Assembly: GCF_900089495.1 (NCBI RefSeq) | Contig: NZ_LT605203.1 | Span: forward strand, 1 to 64,000 | Source: Thiomonas sp. X19 | GTDB lineage: Bacteria > Pseudomonadota > Gammaproteobacteria > Burkholderiales > Burkholderiaceae_C | Reading direction: 5' to 3' | Length of the DNA stretch: 64,000 bases | Shown: piece by piece, positions 61,682-64,000 of the stretch | Position numbering within the stretch: the first letter of the stretch is position 1 | Layout: every line of letters begins with the position of its first letter | Program-made: the position numbers and the translations under genes | The notes under the pieces: model-generated | Told to the model about the DNA's origin: nothing | The model's database searches: none | What the model saw: only the letters and a program-made list of their open reading frames with translations

Positions 61682-63007
61682 TCATGCTGGCACCGGGTTT
61701 GGATGGATCTGGAAGCCAAGGGCAGCGGCGCGGCGCTTGAGGGCGACGATTGAGCGCTCGCGCTGCTGATCTTCATAGCGCTGCTGGCCTTGATCGACGA
61801 ACGCCTCGCCACGCGTCAGCATGAAATACACCATGCGCGCCAGCTTGTGCGCGGTGGCGGTATTGGCACGCGGCTTGTCCATGCGGCCCGACAAGCGGCG
61901 GTAGAACGCGCCGAGGGCCGAGTCGCTGTGCGACAGGCTCATCGCGGCCATCTTCAGCGCCTGCCTGACCCGATTGGCGGATCGCCGGGTCTTGGCTGAC
62001 AGCACCTTGCCGCCGCTGATCTTCGTGCCCGGACACAGCCCCAACCAAGAACAGAAGTGCTTGACGTTGGCAAAGCGACTCAGGTTGGGGCCGACCTCCG
62101 AGAGGATCTTCATCACCGCAGCCAGACCCAGGCCGTTGATGCGCGTGAGATCGACGCCGGCCCAGTTGGCCAGAATCTGGCGTGCGTCGAACTGCGCGCG
62201 CAGCTTGCTGCCTGCACGAGGCGTCTTGCCCAGATCGACCTTGGCCGCGCCAAGCTGGCTCAGCAGTCCTTGCAGCTTGGCGTCGCATTCGCCCAGGTGC
62301 CGGGCAATGTCGTCATACATCGCCAGCGCCTGGCGCAGCACGAACAGGTGCTCATCGCGCCAATTGCCCGTCAAGGCCTTGGCAATCTCCGTCTCACTGG
62401 CCTTGACACGAGCGTTGCGATACCGGGCCAGCGTCTTGGGGTCGCGCTCGCCAGCGACGATGGCGCGGATGATGGCTTGTCCCGTCAGTCCCATGACATC
62501 GGTCAGAACCTCGGTGAGCTGGATGTTCATCTGCACCAGCGCCTTTTGCATGCGCTGCACCCAACTGGCCTGCTCGGCCAAGAGCACGTCGCGCTGACGG
62601 GCCACGGCACGCACCACACAGACCTCATCGGTCGGGCGGAACGCCGCGCGCAAGAACCCCAGGCTCATCAACTTCTGCAACCACTGGCAGTCCTGCACAT
62701 CGCTCTTGCGCCCAGGCACATACTTCATCTGCCGCGCATCGACCAAAAACACCGTCAAGCCGCGTTGCTCCAGCACCTCGAACACCGGGATCCAGTACAC
62801 CCCGGTGGACTCCAGCGCCACGGTGTCGACCCCACACGCGAGCAGCCAGTCGGCCATGGCGTGCAGATCGTCGGTCATCGCACCGAACTCGCGCACCGGT
62901 TCGTCGCAGGCTTGCCGGGGTACCGCCACCCAGTGGCTCGACCCTCCTACGTCGATACCCGCCGCGTTGGGGAAGACCAGATCATCATCTCGCTTGCGCA
63001 TCGCCAT
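61682..63007 (-). CDS. IS110-family transposase, copy 2
   Basis: A 441-residue protein identical to that encoded at 16757-18082, with the same DEDD domain and Transposase_20 region and the same ATG with GGAG upstream. Both copies are complete, so either could act in trans. The identity implies recent duplication or gene conversion. Confidence 0.92.
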   Translation of the reverse strand: MAMRKRDDDLVFPNAAGIDVGGSSHWVAVPRQACDEPVREFGAMTDDLHAMADWLLACGVDTVALESTGVYWIPVFEVLEQRGLTVFLVDARQMKYVPGRKSDVQDCQWLQKLMSLGFLRAAFRPTDEVCVVRAVARQRDVLLAEQASWVQRMQKALVQMNIQLTEVLTDVMGLTGQAIIRAIVAGERDPKTLARYRNARVKASETEIAKALTGNWRDEHLFVLRQALAMYDDIARHLGECDAKLQGLLSQLGAAKVDLGKTPRAGSKLRAQFDARQILANWAGVDLTRINGLGLAAVMKILSEVGPNLSRFANVKHFCSWLGLCPGTKISGGKVLSAKTRRSANRVRQALKMAAMSLSHSDSALGAFYRRLSGRMDKPRANTATAHKLARMVYFMLTRGEAFVDQGQQRYEDQQRERSIVALKRRAAALGFQIHPNPVPA

Positions 63008-63280
63008 CGTTTGCTCCAAGATTGTCAACGAACGGCAGCGCCATGGGAGTCGTCGAATTCGACTCGATCTCTCAAACGGGATGCACATCGCTGTGCTCAC
63101 CACTGTCGCCGACGATTCCCGGACCATGCTCACGAGCGGGCTCACCTCACGGCGTCCTACAACGCCGCAGGCTCGCACCAATGACTTGTCGGTCATCTCG
63201 GCACTGCCGTTCACCTTGTAGCCCAAAGATCGTTTCTTCGCGAACGCCGGGCGCCCCCAGGGGCTTGGGATGCTCATGAG
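63008..63280 (-). ncRNA. Candidate bridge RNA region of IS110 copy 2
   Basis: The non-coding 5' end of the element, same sequence as 18083-18355. Inferred bridge RNA by position in the IS110 group; not folded or verified. Confidence 0.45.
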
Positions 63281-63418
63281 AAAACGCACCGCCCCCCGAA
63301 GTTTTCTCATCCCCCTCGGGAGGCCTGAAGCGAAGCGGCAGGTCTGGGGGCGCGCACCGGCCGGGAGAACTTTCGCGCCGTCCAACACGACGAAGGCTGG
63401 ATTGTGGAACCGCAGCGC

Positions 63419-64000
63419 TCAGCCCGCCGGCAGGCCGTTGGCCTGGCGCACATGGGCGGCGAGCAGGGCGCGCAGGGTGTTGCGGGCGTGGCTGTAGGCC
63501 TGGCTCGCAGGGCCTTGCGGCGCGGCGGCGAGCACTGCCAGGCGGGCGCGCTCCAGCGCGTCGCCCCGCAGATTCTGCGCGGCGAGGTAATGGCCCAGGG
63601 CACAGGGCACGTGGACGAAGCGATGCAGCAGGTCGGGCCAGGGCGCGAGGGCGCCGAGCTGGGCCTCCCACAGCAGATAGGCGGCGTAGGCGCCCAGGGC
63701 GGTGCGCGGTTGCTGCGGGTCGAGGTCGAGTCGCCAGCGGGCCGCCCAGGCCGGTATTTCGGCCGCGGGCATGGGCCGGGCGATGCCCCAGCCCTGACCG
63801 AAATCGGCGCCGAGCAGGGCAGCGGCCTCGATCAGCCCCGGGGTCTCCAGCCCTTCGACCGTGACCGGAATGTTCAGGTCCTGACTGAGCCGTGCCAGGT
63901 GGCGGATGAAGTCCAGCGCCTTTTGCGGCGCCAGCGTGGCACGGCGCACCAGGCCCTGGTCGATCTTGACCTCGTCGAACGCCAGGCTGTCCAGGCGCAG
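63419..64000 (-). CDS. EAL-domain protein, 3' part (5' end outside window)
   Basis: The frame is open to the right window edge. The visible 193 residues begin inside an EAL phosphodiesterase domain (LRLDSLAFDEVKIDQGLV, then IPVTVEGLETPGLIEAAALLGADFGQGWGIARPMPA). They continue with about 120 residues of a helical C-terminal domain rich in Ala and Leu (LLWEAQLGALAPWPDLLHRFVHVPCALGHYLAAQN). The domain would bind or degrade cyclic-di-GMP. IS110 copy 2 is 138 bp beyond the stop. It is not the same gene as the GGDEF-EAL gene near copy 1. Confidence 0.85.
   Translation of the reverse strand: MRLDSLAFDEVKIDQGLVRRATLAPQKALDFIRHLARLSQDLNIPVTVEGLETPGLIEAAALLGADFGQGWGIARPMPAAEIPAWAARWRLDLDPQQPRTALGAYAAYLLWEAQLGALAPWPDLLHRFVHVPCALGHYLAAQNLRGDALERARLAVLAAAPQGPASQAYSHARNTLRALLAAHVRQANGLPAG

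Larger units (their letters stand above)
61646..63280 (-). mobile_element. IS110-family element, copy 2
   Basis: Same 1,635 bp as 16721-18355, in the same orientation, offset 44,925 bp. It lies between the cfa gene and an EAL-domain gene. At the right junction the sequence ATGAGAAAAC…GTTTTCTCAT (63276-63311) forms an inverted repeat that spans the element end and the flanking DNA. Confidence 0.9.

Noticed and set aside
16721..63280. Composite transposon made of the two IS110 copies
   Set aside because: IS110 elements do not usually mobilise by paired ends, and the interval contains housekeeping-type operons; direct-repeat recombination is the more plausible consequence.
1..64000. CRISPR array, rRNA or tRNA genes
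   Set aside because: No regularly spaced repeats, no cas genes, and no cloverleaf or rRNA-like sequence were seen on either strand while reading; a dedicated tRNA scan was not possible.

Overview
The window reads as a GC-rich betaproteobacterial (Burkholderiales-type) chromosome segment. The evidence is codon use, a soluble NAD-linked formate dehydrogenase with its LysR regulator, the DUF3305/DUF3306/TorD/FdhD formate dehydrogenase accessory set, the imuA-imuB-dnaE2 cassette and an MHS-type carrier. Thiomonas or a relative is my guess, not something the sequence proves. Both ends cut genes: an ImmA/IrrE peptidase on the left and an EAL-domain protein on the right.

Layout. 0-28 kb is accessory DNA. 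It holds an ImmA-type peptidase, a large unknown gene (about 1,211 residues) split by an ISAzo13-family element, and a 1,353-residue protein combining an XRE helix-turn-helix, a Mrr-like nuclease and a STAND-type NTPase (the best candidate for a little-described defence gene). These are followed by a replication-relaxation-type protein, a frameshifted GAF-PAS-GGDEF-EAL gene, an IS110 element, a stretch of strongly structured non-coding sequence, a hipBA pair, an SSB-like gene, a P4-type primase/helicase and several unknown genes. The replication genes suggest a decayed integrative element or plasmid, but no integrase, relaxase or attachment site is visible. 28-35.5 kb is an SOS mutagenesis block (dnaE2, imuB, imuA and a divergent yedK-type gene). 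An IS1595-family element has landed inside the LexA-like operator between the two divergent units. 35.7-37.9 kb holds an IS1182 element and gene wreckage. 37.9-42 kb is a molybdate/tungstate ABC transporter with a ModE-like regulator. 42.3-43.3 kb is a Phd/zeta-like toxin-antitoxin pair. 43.3-51 kb is the formate block: fdsA, a fused fdsG-fdsB, an OFA-family transporter and a LysR regulator. 51-57.7 kb carries accessory genes for a membrane-bound formate dehydrogenase (TorD-like, Fe-S protein, DUF3306, DUF3305, FdhD, a small exported protein and a broken cytochrome b subunit); its catalytic and Fe-S subunits are absent. 57.7-61.5 kb has an MHS transporter, a DUF1840 protein and a cyclopropane-fatty-acid synthase. 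A second IS110 copy, apparently identical to the first, follows.

How the parts fit. The Mo/W importer and ModE-like regulator would supply metal for the FdsA cofactor, FdhD would sulfurate it, and the OFA carrier would move formate or oxalate. The membrane formate dehydrogenase looks as if it is being lost: its gamma subunit has no 5' end, and three of its genes carry frameshifts. Because single-base frameshifts recur across the window (six genes), sequencing error should be excluded before calling them all natural. The two IS110 copies are direct repeats about 45 kb apart, so recombination between them could delete almost everything described here.
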